64,000 bases of DNA from Stenocarpella maydis. Taxonomy: Eukaryota > Ascomycota > Sordariomycetes > Diaporthales > Diaporthaceae. The stretch lies in NCBI GenBank assembly GCA_002270565.1, contig NQMI01000123.1, forward strand, positions 62,001 to 126,000, read 5' to 3'. Position 1 is the stretch's first letter, and each line of letters begins with the position of its first letter. This document shows, one piece after another, positions 44,519 to 54,020 of this stretch. The notes beneath the pieces are model-generated. The model did no database searches. It was not told the DNA's origin and saw only the letters and a program-made list of their open reading frames with translations. The position numbers and the translations under genes were made by a program.

Positions 44519-45282
44519 ATAAAATATATTGCCTTTATTTACTACCCCATACCTTACACATCTTACAACCTCTAGATCTGGGGGTCTTCTTAAGCTTAAA
44601 GGCTGCTTATTAATAAGAGGCTGGTCTTATTAACTTATACTTTGAAGATACCCATTCTGGCAAATAATTATTCCTTTACTGCTATTGGAAGGCTTAACTG
44701 AGTGGTTTAGACTCAATTTACATTAAATCTGGGTAGCATGGTATAGGTCTATAGCCTGTGAATATAGCTAAGCTACTATTAAGTGCTCTTATACTTGAAA
44801 ACTCTAACAAATCAACCACTAAAACTAAATCTAATGAAAAAAATCAAATCAAAGGGGTCAAATTAATCACTCCAGTACCAATTTTGCCAGAGGTAATAAA
44901 GTAGTTAACTCCCCAAGTATCCCAAGAGGTATAGGCTATTCTTACTAATTATCCCACCCAAGAATACTCGGATATAACTCAATAAGTCCTCTTTAGGAAG
45001 GTATAAAAAGCATATAATAAGAAAGGGTGGGAAGTAGCAATGCTTATGAGAGAAAACCAGGCTCTTAAAAACAAATTAGAGGCCATAGTACCTTAAAAGA
45101 GGAGGAGGGTTGAAACCAGCCCCAACTCCACATTCGTACAAATCAAGCATATACGGAGGGCTAAGATTGAGGCTGGCGAGCTTGACGATAGTATAGATGC
45201 ATCCAGCGGGTCTGAAAATACCATAGATACGGCTTCCTGCATCGTGGTGGGCGATGGCGACGAGGAAGACGAGTTGGAATGA
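44519..45282 (+). mobile_element. pogo/Fot1-type transposase relic (3' part)
   Basis: Read through RIP stops, the + strand gives the end of a DDE_1 (PF03184) transposase: 'LLPHTLHILQPLDLGVFLSLKAAY', 'LFLYCYWKA', 'PVNIAKLLLSAL', then 'LMRENQALKNKLEAIVP' (coiled-coil), a basic KRRRVE stretch, 'IKHIRRAKIEAGELDD' and an acidic end at 45280-45282. 'LQPLDxGVF...LK' and the coiled coil are typical of fungal Fot1/pogo elements. The 5' half is missing at the N gap. A repeated GGTGGTCCGAAT just behind (45312-45347) may belong to its terminal repeat. Confidence 0.6.
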
Positions 45283-46850
45283 AGAGGTGTGTGTGGTGGT
45301 AGTAGTCTTGGCGGGTGGTCCGAATCAGGGGGTGGTCCGAATGTGGGCCCTTTGGCTTAGTGCTAGTTGGCATTCCTCAAATGATAGACTGTTATTAAAG
45401 GGGATATAGTTATAATATCTCTTCAACCATATCATCTATTGGTACTAGTATTATGTGGATGCTAGGGCTTTTAATAGGGAATCTATCTCTAATAGTTCTA
45501 TAAAGGCCTTTATATTATCATTAACCTATAGGTATATTCCCTTATTTTATAGTATCTTCTTAAGGGTAGTAAGGATATTGCAATAGATTACTCTAAATGT
45601 TTGCTCTTTTCAGTCCCTAAAGTCATCCTTAAAGTTAATATAGACTTCCTAGCTGGTATATCTTGTATATATTTGGGAGCATGCTTATATATAGGTATTA
45701 AGATGGATTGCATGTAGTCTTAGGTTACTTAGAGCATCTGGATCTGGGTCTACCCCTTATAGACTGGGGTTAAGGCTCATCTTAGTAGTAGCCTCCCTAA
45801 GTGATGTATCCTTAATTATATCCAATAAGTTAATAGGGTTAAGACTAGTAGTAACTGTTAGTATGGCTGTTAATGCTAATAGCATAGGGGTGTTATCTTT
45901 ATTATAGGGGTTTATTATTATGATATATGGATTGTATAGTTAATATATAGTATTATAGCAAAGAATAGGGGTGTGCTGGGGTAAAGTAGGGGTAAAAAAG
46001 ATAGTAACAAGGGGTAGTAAGTATATAGGGGTAAGCTGTTAGCAGGGGTAGTAAAGATATGCCGGCTAGTAAGGTTAACCTTGGCTGGTATAGCTGATTG
46101 CTGAGGGGATTGCTGGGGTAGTTGCTAATGGGTGCTAAAGTAGTGATATCTCTAGCATTATCTTTAAGAGTAGCTATAGGTTGGCAATATTATATAGCCT
46201 TATGCATTCTGTGGTTGCTTTCTGATGATACTTAGGGCGTAATGAATGCGTATAGGATAAAGGTGGAGTATAGTATTACGTATATAGAGCCCTCTTCTTC
46301 TTATGATGGGTAGTGATAATATTGCTGAAGACTACCGGAGTGTCTTTAAGGAGTGATGCCATTAGTACCATTAGCACAGCCACTATTAAAGCAGTAATAA
46401 TCTGTCTCTTCAATCCTTATTAATCTGTGGTTGCCCTTGCAACTACTGATCAGTGTTAGATGGGTCACGTATTGTAATATGAGTGGGGTGTTGTTCTTAT
46501 ATTTCTCTCTCTGTCTTTCGAGTAGTGGGTGCAGTGGGCGTAGCCCGCCAGCTATCTCGTGTCTATATAGTGGGTGGTAGTTGCTTAGTAAGCAACTACG
46601 CCTTCTGGCTACAGTACGGTGGCTGTAGCGATAGCCCACCAATGTGCTGTTGCACACTACTATTGCCACAACATCCTCCTTACTCAATGTACTTACAAAC
46701 CCCCCAACTAAAGATCTCAGACTAACTACCTAGGTCGTATTGCACAGTGATGCAAGCAGGGCGCTTATAGGCAAATTTCTATGAAATGTGTCGTATATAG
46801 TGTAGTCTTATATTCTTTTATTAGTAATTTTTTCATAACTTATTACTTTG
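45283..46850. other. AT-rich repeat remains
   Basis: No intact gene. 46480-46690, read on the minus strand, starts with a purine tract AAGGAGGA followed by TGTTGTGGCAATAG (from 46673 down), the usual polypurine-tract/LTR junction of fungal copia elements, so a partial copia-type LTR is likely here. Contains TACCTAGGTC at 46727-46736. Confidence 0.4.
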
Positions 46851-47482
46851 TCATCTAAACATCATTAATAAAGCCAGGAGCATTGATAGAAGCTTGTGGG
46901 CTTTGTAACCACATGAAGCTTTAGAACGGGTTAGTTTATAAATGTCATACCGCTTATAATATATTACTGATTTTTCTATATCTCGGCCCATCGCGCAAGT
47001 ATGTCTTCTGGACTGCTCTGATGGGTTTCTTGCCTCTTCATCTCTCTTTGCGTCCTGGACAAACCACGCACCTGTCTTTTGGATAGCCTGAGCTATACTA
47101 ACCCTTGGCCTGTATCCGAGTACTCGTTTCGCCTTGCTGCAGTTCAAATTTCGGTGAATGTAAGTATATCGTACAGTCTGCCTGCGGAGAACCGACTCCT
47201 GCTTTCCAAAGGACGTGGCCCAATTTCCGCCCAATTTCCGCCCAAACCCACCACTCAGCAAAAAAAACCCATGATTAAAGCCAATTGTAGAAAGATAATC
47301 TTGAAATCGTCCTCCTTCACAGGGTATCCCACAGACGTAGCAGCAGCTCTTTGATAATCCCAGAATAGGTACTTGTGCAGGGGGGACTCCACGGTTTGCA
47401 GGATCACTTTAAAAGGCCGGGCAGTCCCCGTCACCCGCGCTACCTGATTGCAACCCTCGGAGGGTTGGTTCGATTTTCCCAA
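46851..47482 (-). pseudogene. broken 3-beta-hydroxysteroid dehydrogenase-like C-terminus
   Basis: Minus-strand frames give 'FKVILQTVESPLHKYLFWDYQRAA' and 'GYPVKEDDFKIIFLQLAL', then after a TGA behind a T8 run, 'SFGKQESVLRRQTVRYTY', 'HRNLNCSKAKRVLGYRPRVS' and 'AIQKTGAWFVQDAK'. The last part is typical of the C-terminus of 3-beta-HSD/sterol-4-alpha-carboxylate dehydrogenase-like NAD enzymes ('F/Y-x2-KA-x2-LGY-x-P'). An 11-bp direct duplication (GGGCGGAAATT twice, about 47222-47246) shifts the frame between the halves. The Rossmann N-terminus is absent. A dead fragment beside the transposon block. Confidence 0.5.
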
Positions 47483-47889
47483 CTATGAAGTATTGACCCA
47501 CTACATAAATCATAGTTCACAGATAACATGAGTGAAAGCGACTGCGGTGAGATGCCTGCACATCGGCAGGCTGTCCCCCCCCCCCCCGACCTGGGGAGAC
47601 GTAGGACTGCGAAATATCGGAATGTTCTAGACGGCAGATGTACACGATACTTTTTCTTTTAACAGGAGAGAGAGATAAAGAGGTGCAGGTGGTCCGTTCA
47701 CACAGTCGTAATTAAACGCTTAGTTAAAGGCTCGGTTCTGGATTATGGTTACTAATTAAATTTCCCAGAATCGACTTGAAGCATTCCGCTGACTTGTTTT
47801 GACTGGAATGGCTTGATACCGGACGTGCAACATGTAACAGTAGACATGGTCACCTTTGTCCGAGCACCAGATACCGAATGCGTCAATAT
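47483..47889. other. intergenic
   Basis: No gene; contains a run of about fourteen C near 47574-47587. 3' flank of the MFS gene. Confidence 0.45.
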
Positions 47890-49465
47890 TTACAGAGTAT
47901 AACGGAAGTCTGGATGTCGATCACCCTTCTTTCCCTGGTCAATTTCCCTCACTTTGTCCTCCATGCTCATGGCGTCCCTATTGTGATTGATTCTGTTCAG
48001 AATTGTCCACATTGTGAAGTAGCCGATCGAAGCCACGGTGATAGTACCCAATGAGATAGCATGGCCTATCGTATAACGCCCATCTGGAGCCGTTATGCGG
48101 TAGATTTGGCCAGCCATGATACCAGCACTGTTGCCAATCGTCTGTTGCAACCCAATGGCAGTGGCTCGCTTGAAGTACCCGGCATTGCTGTTGCTGACCC
48201 ATGTGACGTTAAGCCCGACCACACAGTAGATTCCCGTGGCGGTAACAAACGTCGCGAAGTACTGCACCCCCGTCGCCTTCATGCTCACGCCCAGCATCAG
48301 CGCATACCCCGTCGCCGTCACAAGAGCCATAGGAACCATGAAGACGGCACGCTTGTTGACCTTGTCCGACACGTACGCGACGGTGAGATAGACCGCCGAG
48401 GCCCAGAGGTAGACCGGCACGGTGAGCAACTGCGTCTTGATGCTGCTGTATCCGAAGCCACGGATGATAACGGGCAAGAAAGTTCCAAACCCAAAGGAAC
48501 AAGTGTTGGCACAGAACTGACACCCGGCAGAAAGCCACACCTTGGGGTCCTGGAACGCGAGCCTCACCTCGGCCCTGTCAAAGCTCTCCGACTCGCCCTG
48601 GTATACCCTGCCTTGTTCTGCACGGATCCTCATCAGCGCCTTGTCCTGCTCCGTAAGCCATTTCGCACCCTCGAAGCTATCCGGCAGCAGGAATATGAAA
48701 GCAAATCCTACTGCCAGTGAGATGGCCCCCTCGATGAGGAACAACCATCTCCAGCCCGCTAGCCCCCCCGCGCCGTGCAGACTCGTTAGGCCGTATGCCA
48801 GCATGCCACCGAACGCACCAGACAGAGCTGCTGCGACAAACAGATACGAGACTCGGCGGGCCTGTTCTTCGCGCTTGTAGTATGTGCTGAGGTAAAGGGT
48901 CAAGCAGGGGAAAAGACCAGACTCGAACATGCCGAGGAGGAGGCGAGTCGCGAGGAGACCAGCATAATTCGAAACGAAGGCGGAGCCGATGACGGTCGCG
49001 GACCACGACAGTATGAAAAACGGAATGAGGCGGGATGGGCGAGCTTTCTTCAAGACGAGGGATGCGGGAATTTCAAAGACAATGTAGGTCACTGCGGAAG
49101 GTCAATCTTGGTGCATGTTGGAGACCAAGGGGGTCGTTTACCATAGAAGACTGTTACCGCAACATTGAGTCTGTTGCCAGTCAAGTCGAGGTCTTCGTTC
49201 ATGCCGGCAATTGCTGCATTGCCTGGGTGTTGCGTTTTAGCCTGGGACTTTGCACGGCGCATATGCGGAACGTACCGATGTTACTGCGATCCAAGTATGC
49301 GACGAGGAAAGCGATGACCATCATCGGCGCAAGCCAAAAGTCGAGTTTCTTGAGAAGCTTTGCTTCAGCCGCCGGCTCTACCGTCAGATGCGAGCTCGCA
49401 GGTCCGGAGCTGGGCGAACCGAGCTCGCCGTCCTTGGCGTCAACTGGCATCTTTTCCAGTGACAT
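47890..49465 (-). CDS. MFS transporter, Dal5/allantoate-permease type
   Basis: ATG 49465, TAA 47890, three exons. N-terminus 'LDFWLAPMMVIAFLVAYLDRSNIG' (helix 1 with the D-x-x-N motif), intron (gtacgt...cccag), 'NEDLDLTGNRLNVAVTVFYVTYIVFEIPASL', second intron (gtaaac...cgcag) inside 'FYVTY'. Then 'RLLLGMFESGLFPCLTLYLSTYYKREEQARR' and a C-terminal half with six helices. This is the anion:cation symporter family, plasma-membrane importers of small organic anions (allantoate, nicotinate, phthalate and other carboxylates). Its divergent neighbour is a Zn2Cys6 regulator and the next gene an FAH-family hydrolase, so import and breakdown of an organic acid is the likely theme (inference). Confidence 0.85.
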
Positions 49466-49965
49466 ATTTTGGTCTCTGGGGCGAATGGTTCGATCGAGTC
49501 GTCAGTGGTGGTTATGCAACCGCTCAAACCCCGTCGACATCTCAGTGTCTCAATCCATTCTTGCATTGTTATTATATCATCCGAGATGTATCAGGAGGCT
49601 TACGCCCGGTTATGTCATTCGATAGACTTATCAGGCCGGTGTCATTTCCCGACGCCAAGCAAGATTAGTACTTATGGGGCAGCGTCCTCTCATCGTCGCA
49701 CGTCGGGAAAAAAGGAACTTATCATCTTGTCGGCCGCTAATCCACATGTATCCGGCACCCTTATCGTGGTTGCGGTTGACAGCCCTTTTTTTTTCTCCTT
49801 TGTCGGATGTGGAGAACCTTGATAACAAGTACAAGTGGTTGTGCGTAAAAGCCGATTGTTCTTGGACTGGCAGCCCATGATCAACATATTTCCCGATCTC
49901 ATAGCCACCAGAGCAAAGTCGCCCTAATATTTGGCGTTTCGTGCGATCGCGACGAACGGGCCCCA
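49466..49965. promoter_or_regulatory. divergent promoter, MFS / Zn2Cys6 regulator
   Basis: 500 bp shared by the transporter and regulator; no gene within. No clear inverted CGG site was picked out by eye. Confidence 0.4.
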
Positions 49966-52317
49966 ATGCAAGAAGTACCGCCTCGGTCAGGTCCCAGGAG
50001 TGGTACACCAAATCCCCAAGATCTGACTTCTCGGAAGAGAAAGCGAGGGAGGCGTGCCGCTGCGTGCGAGTCCTGCCATCGGCGAAAACAAAGGGTGAGT
50101 GACAAGCAAGAGTATCAGTCTGATGTTCGGCCGATCGTGGCCTGCTTCTCCATCATCGGTCGGTCTGGCACCTCGCTGATATGCCACCTCGGCCGTTGCC
50201 CGTGCCACCCATTTGTATCTCATTTCCGGAAGCGCGTGTCGATGCACTTATCAAAGGCTCATCTCATCTCATCAGAATGCATTGTACACTCGGCTGATAC
50301 ACGGCAGTGCGACGGTTCCAGGCCATGCTTCAACTGCGAGCGCCGCGGCGTCGGGGCCTCATGCTCATATAGTCACCACGATGGCGGGGACTTACGCCCA
50401 CAGCCCAGGCCACCTGTTGCCATGTCGCCAGCTGTGAATTTTTCAGTGACCACTTCACCCTCGAATTCCCCTAGGAATCCTGCTCGGGAACCAGGACGTC
50501 AGGAGCGTACTTCACCAGTGGGTGGGGCAGCAGTCGCCCCGAGGTTTGGTCAGGACCACCAGACCGAGTACCCAGTTGGGAATCTCTTTGAGAGCCGCGA
50601 CGCGCCGTCTTTCTTCGGCTCATCCTACTTTGGGCCCCAGGCGGCTGCTAAGATCATCCAGGCTCCTGCCCCGGAGCTGTCGTCTGGTGTCTTGTCCAAG
50701 GCTCAAGCGAGCTCGACGCACTCGTTCCGGGACGAAGGTGGCCCATTCTCCCAGATATGGGAGCTGCTAGGGCTGTTGCCAAGGAAGAAATCGACCGTAG
50801 ACCGATTGACAGACTGTTTTCTGAATGAACTGAACTGGGCTATCGATGCCGTCCAACCGACGTCGTTTAAGGCGAACTATGACAACTTTTGGTCTCGGAA
50901 GTTTGGCTTCGATGACTTCGCGACCATCGACCTCCGGTGGCTGGCGTTGCTCTTCATCGTCATGGCATATGGCGTCCTGCTGGACTGCCCAAATCCCCGG
51001 AACAGGGAGGTTCAGAGGGAGGTACATGAGACATCGCAGCGCTTCTATTGGGCGGCTCGAAGAGCCATTGTCATCGCGCCCACCTTTTACGGCGAGTCGA
51101 CCGATCTCGTGAGGGCTGGGGTGCTGGTGACACGTTATCTCATCTACACGCGCCGCCTGCCAGAGTCGTGGCTGACGACCAGCTTCGCCATGCGCATGGC
51201 ACAAGCTCAGGGAATGCATATCGACGGGGAAAGGTGGAGGCTATCAAGAAAGGAGACGGAGACCAGGAGGCGGTTGTGGAGCAACCTCTACATGCTGGAC
51301 AAAACCATCGCTCTCGCTCTCGGGCGCCCCTTTGCGATCGTCGACCAACAATGTCTTGTGAAGCAGGCATCCAACGTCTGGTTGGACGAGCTCAACGACG
51401 AAGAGGCGGCAACAGCACCGGAAGCGCCACTCTCGGAACCGACAGCCAGTGTCTTTAGCCGCCTTGCCCATGAGCTGGCCGTGGTGGTGGGTAAGATTCA
51501 GGAACGCTGCTTCGGACTTTTTACCGTGTCCTACGAGACAGTCTTATCTCTCGACAAGGAGATCGAGACCTGGATGAGCAGGCTTCCCCCCTATTTCTAC
51601 CTCGTGGATCCCGATACATCGATGGATGAACGTCTGGCCTTCTTACCCTGGCAAAGGATGCATTTGCACAGCATGTATCACTTCGCGCGGGTCACCTTGC
51701 ACCGTCCCTTCCTGCTCCGCCAGTCCGTCACAAACCGTTATAAGCACAGCCACGATGTCTGCATTGATTCTGCCTGTGCCGACCTCGGTATGGGCTTGAA
51801 ACTTTTCAGCCAGCCACTCAACGACCGGTTGAAATGGACTCTTGGGCCACACAATCTCTTCAACAGTGCATTGGTGCTTGGTATCATCGCCGTCCGAGAC
51901 CCACACTCCCGGCGGTCGCAGGCGATCCTTGAAGATCTGACGGCCTACTGTGACATGCAAAGAAATGATGTCTGGCTCAACGAGTTCGCCCTAGCGGAGG
52001 TTAAGATCGTCGAGTTATGCATCAAGAAGGTGGGGCAGTCACAGACGACGCCTCTGAATCAGTCGGTACCCCTGGCCATGGCGGATGAACGCACGATCGG
52101 ATCTGCTGGCCGGGAGAATATGATGCCCACGCAACCCGCACTGCGAGCCGAGAATCTTGACCTCGACCCCTTACTACCTGGGTCTGGATTTCCTCTTGGC
52201 TCTTTGGGTGCGCAGGTAACATGGGACGATCCTGGGTTCTTTTTACCAGAACATGGGGACTTGTCACAGTGGGAACATGTCATCAACACCATCATGCATG
52301 ACCAAATGAATGCTTGA
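49966..52317 (+). CDS. Zn2Cys6 transcription factor with Fungal_trans domain
   Basis: Exons 49966-50094 and 50308-52317 give 712 residues. The zinc cluster is split by the intron: 'CESCHRRKQR' + 'CDGSRPCFNCERRGVGASC', i.e. C-x2-C-x6-C-x5-C-x2-C-x8-C, preceded by a basic 'RKRKRGRR'. The middle region shows PF04082: 'WAARRAIVIAPTFYG', 'TTSFAMRMAQAQGMHIDGE', 'RRRLWSNLYMLDKTIALALG'. The C-terminus is acidic/aromatic ('WDDPGFFLPEHGD'). The 213-nt intron is a multiple of three and has no stop, so an unspliced reading frame stays open (783 residues) but puts 71 residues inside the zinc cluster. A likely nuclear activator of the adjacent transporter and hydrolase genes. Confidence 0.85.
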   Translation: MQEVPPRSGPRSGTPNPQDLTSRKRKRGRRAAACESCHRRKQRVSDKQEYQSDVRPIVACFSIIGRSGTSLICHLGRCPCHPFVSHFRKRVSMHLSKAHLISSECIVHSADTRQCDGSRPCFNCERRGVGASCSYSHHDGGDLRPQPRPPVAMSPAVNFSVTTSPSNSPRNPAREPGRQERTSPVGGAAVAPRFGQDHQTEYPVGNLFESRDAPSFFGSSYFGPQAAAKIIQAPAPELSSGVLSKAQASSTHSFRDEGGPFSQIWELLGLLPRKKSTVDRLTDCFLNELNWAIDAVQPTSFKANYDNFWSRKFGFDDFATIDLRWLALLFIVMAYGVLLDCPNPRNREVQREVHETSQRFYWAARRAIVIAPTFYGESTDLVRAGVLVTRYLIYTRRLPESWLTTSFAMRMAQAQGMHIDGERWRLSRKETETRRRLWSNLYMLDKTIALALGRPFAIVDQQCLVKQASNVWLDELNDEEAATAPEAPLSEPTASVFSRLAHELAVVVGKIQERCFGLFTVSYETVLSLDKEIETWMSRLPPYFYLVDPDTSMDERLAFLPWQRMHLHSMYHFARVTLHRPFLLRQSVTNRYKHSHDVCIDSACADLGMGLKLFSQPLNDRLKWTLGPHNLFNSALVLGIIAVRDPHSRRSQAILEDLTAYCDMQRNDVWLNEFALAEVKIVELCIKKVGQSQTTPLNQSVPLAMADERTIGSAGRENMMPTQPALRAENLDLDPLLPGSGFPLGSLGAQVTWDDPGFFLPEHGDLSQWEHVINTIMHDQMNA

Positions 52318-52510
52318 GGGCAATTTCGTATGATAGTTCCCTGATTGTCCACTCTGACCGGTCGCCATCTCGCCGAACACTTAGGTCTCACTAGCAGAGG
52401 AAGAAAATAGTCGGCAAGACCAATTCTTCTCACTCCACATGTAGACGTGCTTTTTCTGTCCGGACGAGCAATTTTGCCCAAGTTTCCACCCAGGAGCACC
52501 ATTTGCTGCC

Positions 52511-53521
52511 TTAACCCCCGTTTTCTCCATTTCTTCCCGTCGATGGCCTCTCCTCGTATTCAACCCGGTTCACAAGGCTGCCCAGCCCATGGCTCATGAC
52601 AATGCGGAGGTCATCACCAGGAGCGAGGAATAACGGCGGGGTCCTGCTTACGCCAATGCCGTGAGGTGTCCCAGTCATTATCACAGTGCCCGCTCCCAAG
52701 GTTGTGCCCTGCGATAAATACGCCACGATCTCGGAGATGGAGAAGATCATATCATCAGCTTTACCCTCCTGCATCACGTCGCCGTTGAGAACTGTCTTCA
52801 GCTCGATAACGGAAGGGTCTGGAATGCTCTTGGTGCTGACCAGACACGGACCCATTGGTGCGAAGCCATCGAAGCCCTTGCCAAATCCCCACTGAGCGCC
52901 GGCGAACTGGTGCTTTCTCGCAGTCACGTCGTTTGAACACGTATAGCCGAGAACGTAATCCATGGCTTCATCAACGGTGACATTCCGTGCATCTCGGCCG
53001 ATGACTACAGCCAGCTCGGCCTCGTAGTCTGCCTGAAGATCCGTGGCCTGGTGGGGGATGAGAAGTGGTGCATTCGGCGCATTCAGACAGGTCGCCGGCT
53101 TGAAGAAGAGAGTAGGGTGTTCTGGCAGGTCCAAGTTCATCTCCTTGGCGTGCTTGCGGTAGTTGAGGCCGATGCAGCGAATAGTGCCGACCTCCTTGCT
53201 TGTCAGTGGTGGTAGTAATCTTTGGATTTTGAGTACTCTCGAGGTTGGCTCTGCTAAGGGGTCAAGCGCTGAACTGCCGCTGAAGACACGGACTGCAACC
53301 GGGAGGGATGCTGCCAGAGCAGCTCCAACTGCAAACATGTCAGCAACTTGGTGCATGAATTCAAGCCAAGGTCAACTCACCGTCAACATCACTATCAACT
53401 GGCTCGCCGATGTATTCCCTCCAGTCATTCTCGGCAATGAAGCGCACCAAACGGGACCATTTCTAAAAGTTCGTCAGCATGACATCTTGACATTTAAAAG
53501 TGGTCTTACAGGTGATATCAT
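52511..53521 (-). CDS. fumarylacetoacetate hydrolase family enzyme
   Basis: Model of three exons: a very short first exon (ATG 53521, four codons), 'KWSRLVRFIAENDWREYIGEP', and the main exon. The core carries FAH signatures: 'GTIRCIGLNYRKHAKEMN', 'PTLFFKPATCL', the metal-binding acidic pair in 'DYEAELAVVIGRDAR', 'GYTCSNDVTARKHQ', 'KGFDGFAPMGPCLV', and 'GTVIMTGTPHGIG' near the end. These enzymes cleave acyl-pyruvate or isomerise/hydrolyse dienoate intermediates of aromatic catabolism, in cytosol or mitochondria, with Mg2+/Mn2+. No mitochondrial leader is obvious. It is convergent with the regulator gene (194 bp). The short first exon is the least certain part; its acceptor is cttttag before AAATGG. 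Confidence 0.8.
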
Positions 53522-53771
53522 CTTTGTTATGACCCCGAAATTCCCGGGCGTGTCTAACACAATTACACGGCTCCAAGGAATGAATTTTCCAGTGGGCGGT
53601 TCGCTTACGCAGTAATTCGACTCTTCTTTTCTGACGGACACTATAAATTTCCGCCAGTGTCCGAGTAGCTGGTCGCTTGATCGGCACAATATGTGGGCAA
53701 CTCCCCCTCAGTTCCTCGCAGACTTGCCAGGTAGTAATTGCCGAACTGATCGGCAAACTCGATCGGCTTTT

Positions 53772-54020
53772 TCACACACGGAAAACAAGCAGATAAGCGT
53801 CAAGCTTGTGAGCCTGGACTACCAACCACCTCGGCATGTATGATAAATGCTGCTCTATCTGGGCCAAATATTTATTTTTAATCTCGTAGGCCCTTTCCAA
53901 CAAAGTAGTAACTTTAGTTATATGAGGACGTATATCAATTGGAATTGCCTGGCAAGAGTATTGGTTGACAGCTGTATAAAATTCAAATAACTTAACTTTG
54001 CCAGCACCTATGGCTTGCAC
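53772..54020 (-). CDS. small hypothetical protein or gene fragment
   Basis: 82 codons with protein-like composition ('FEFYTAVNQYSCQAIPIDIRPH', 'VYEIKNKYL'-like helix, 'MPRWLVVQAHKLDAYLL'). I do not recognise a family. It may be the 3' remnant of a longer gene, since no good upstream exon was found. Confidence 0.2.
   Translation of the reverse strand: MQAIGAGKVKLFEFYTAVNQYSCQAIPIDIRPHITKVTTLLERAYEIKNKYLAQIEQHLSYMPRWLVVQAHKLDAYLLVFRV

Noticed and set aside
50095..50307. Unspliced 783-codon frame as the normal form of the regulator
   Set aside because: It would break the Zn2Cys6 motif; a good gtgagt donor and AG acceptor restore the canonical C-x6-C-x5-C spacing.
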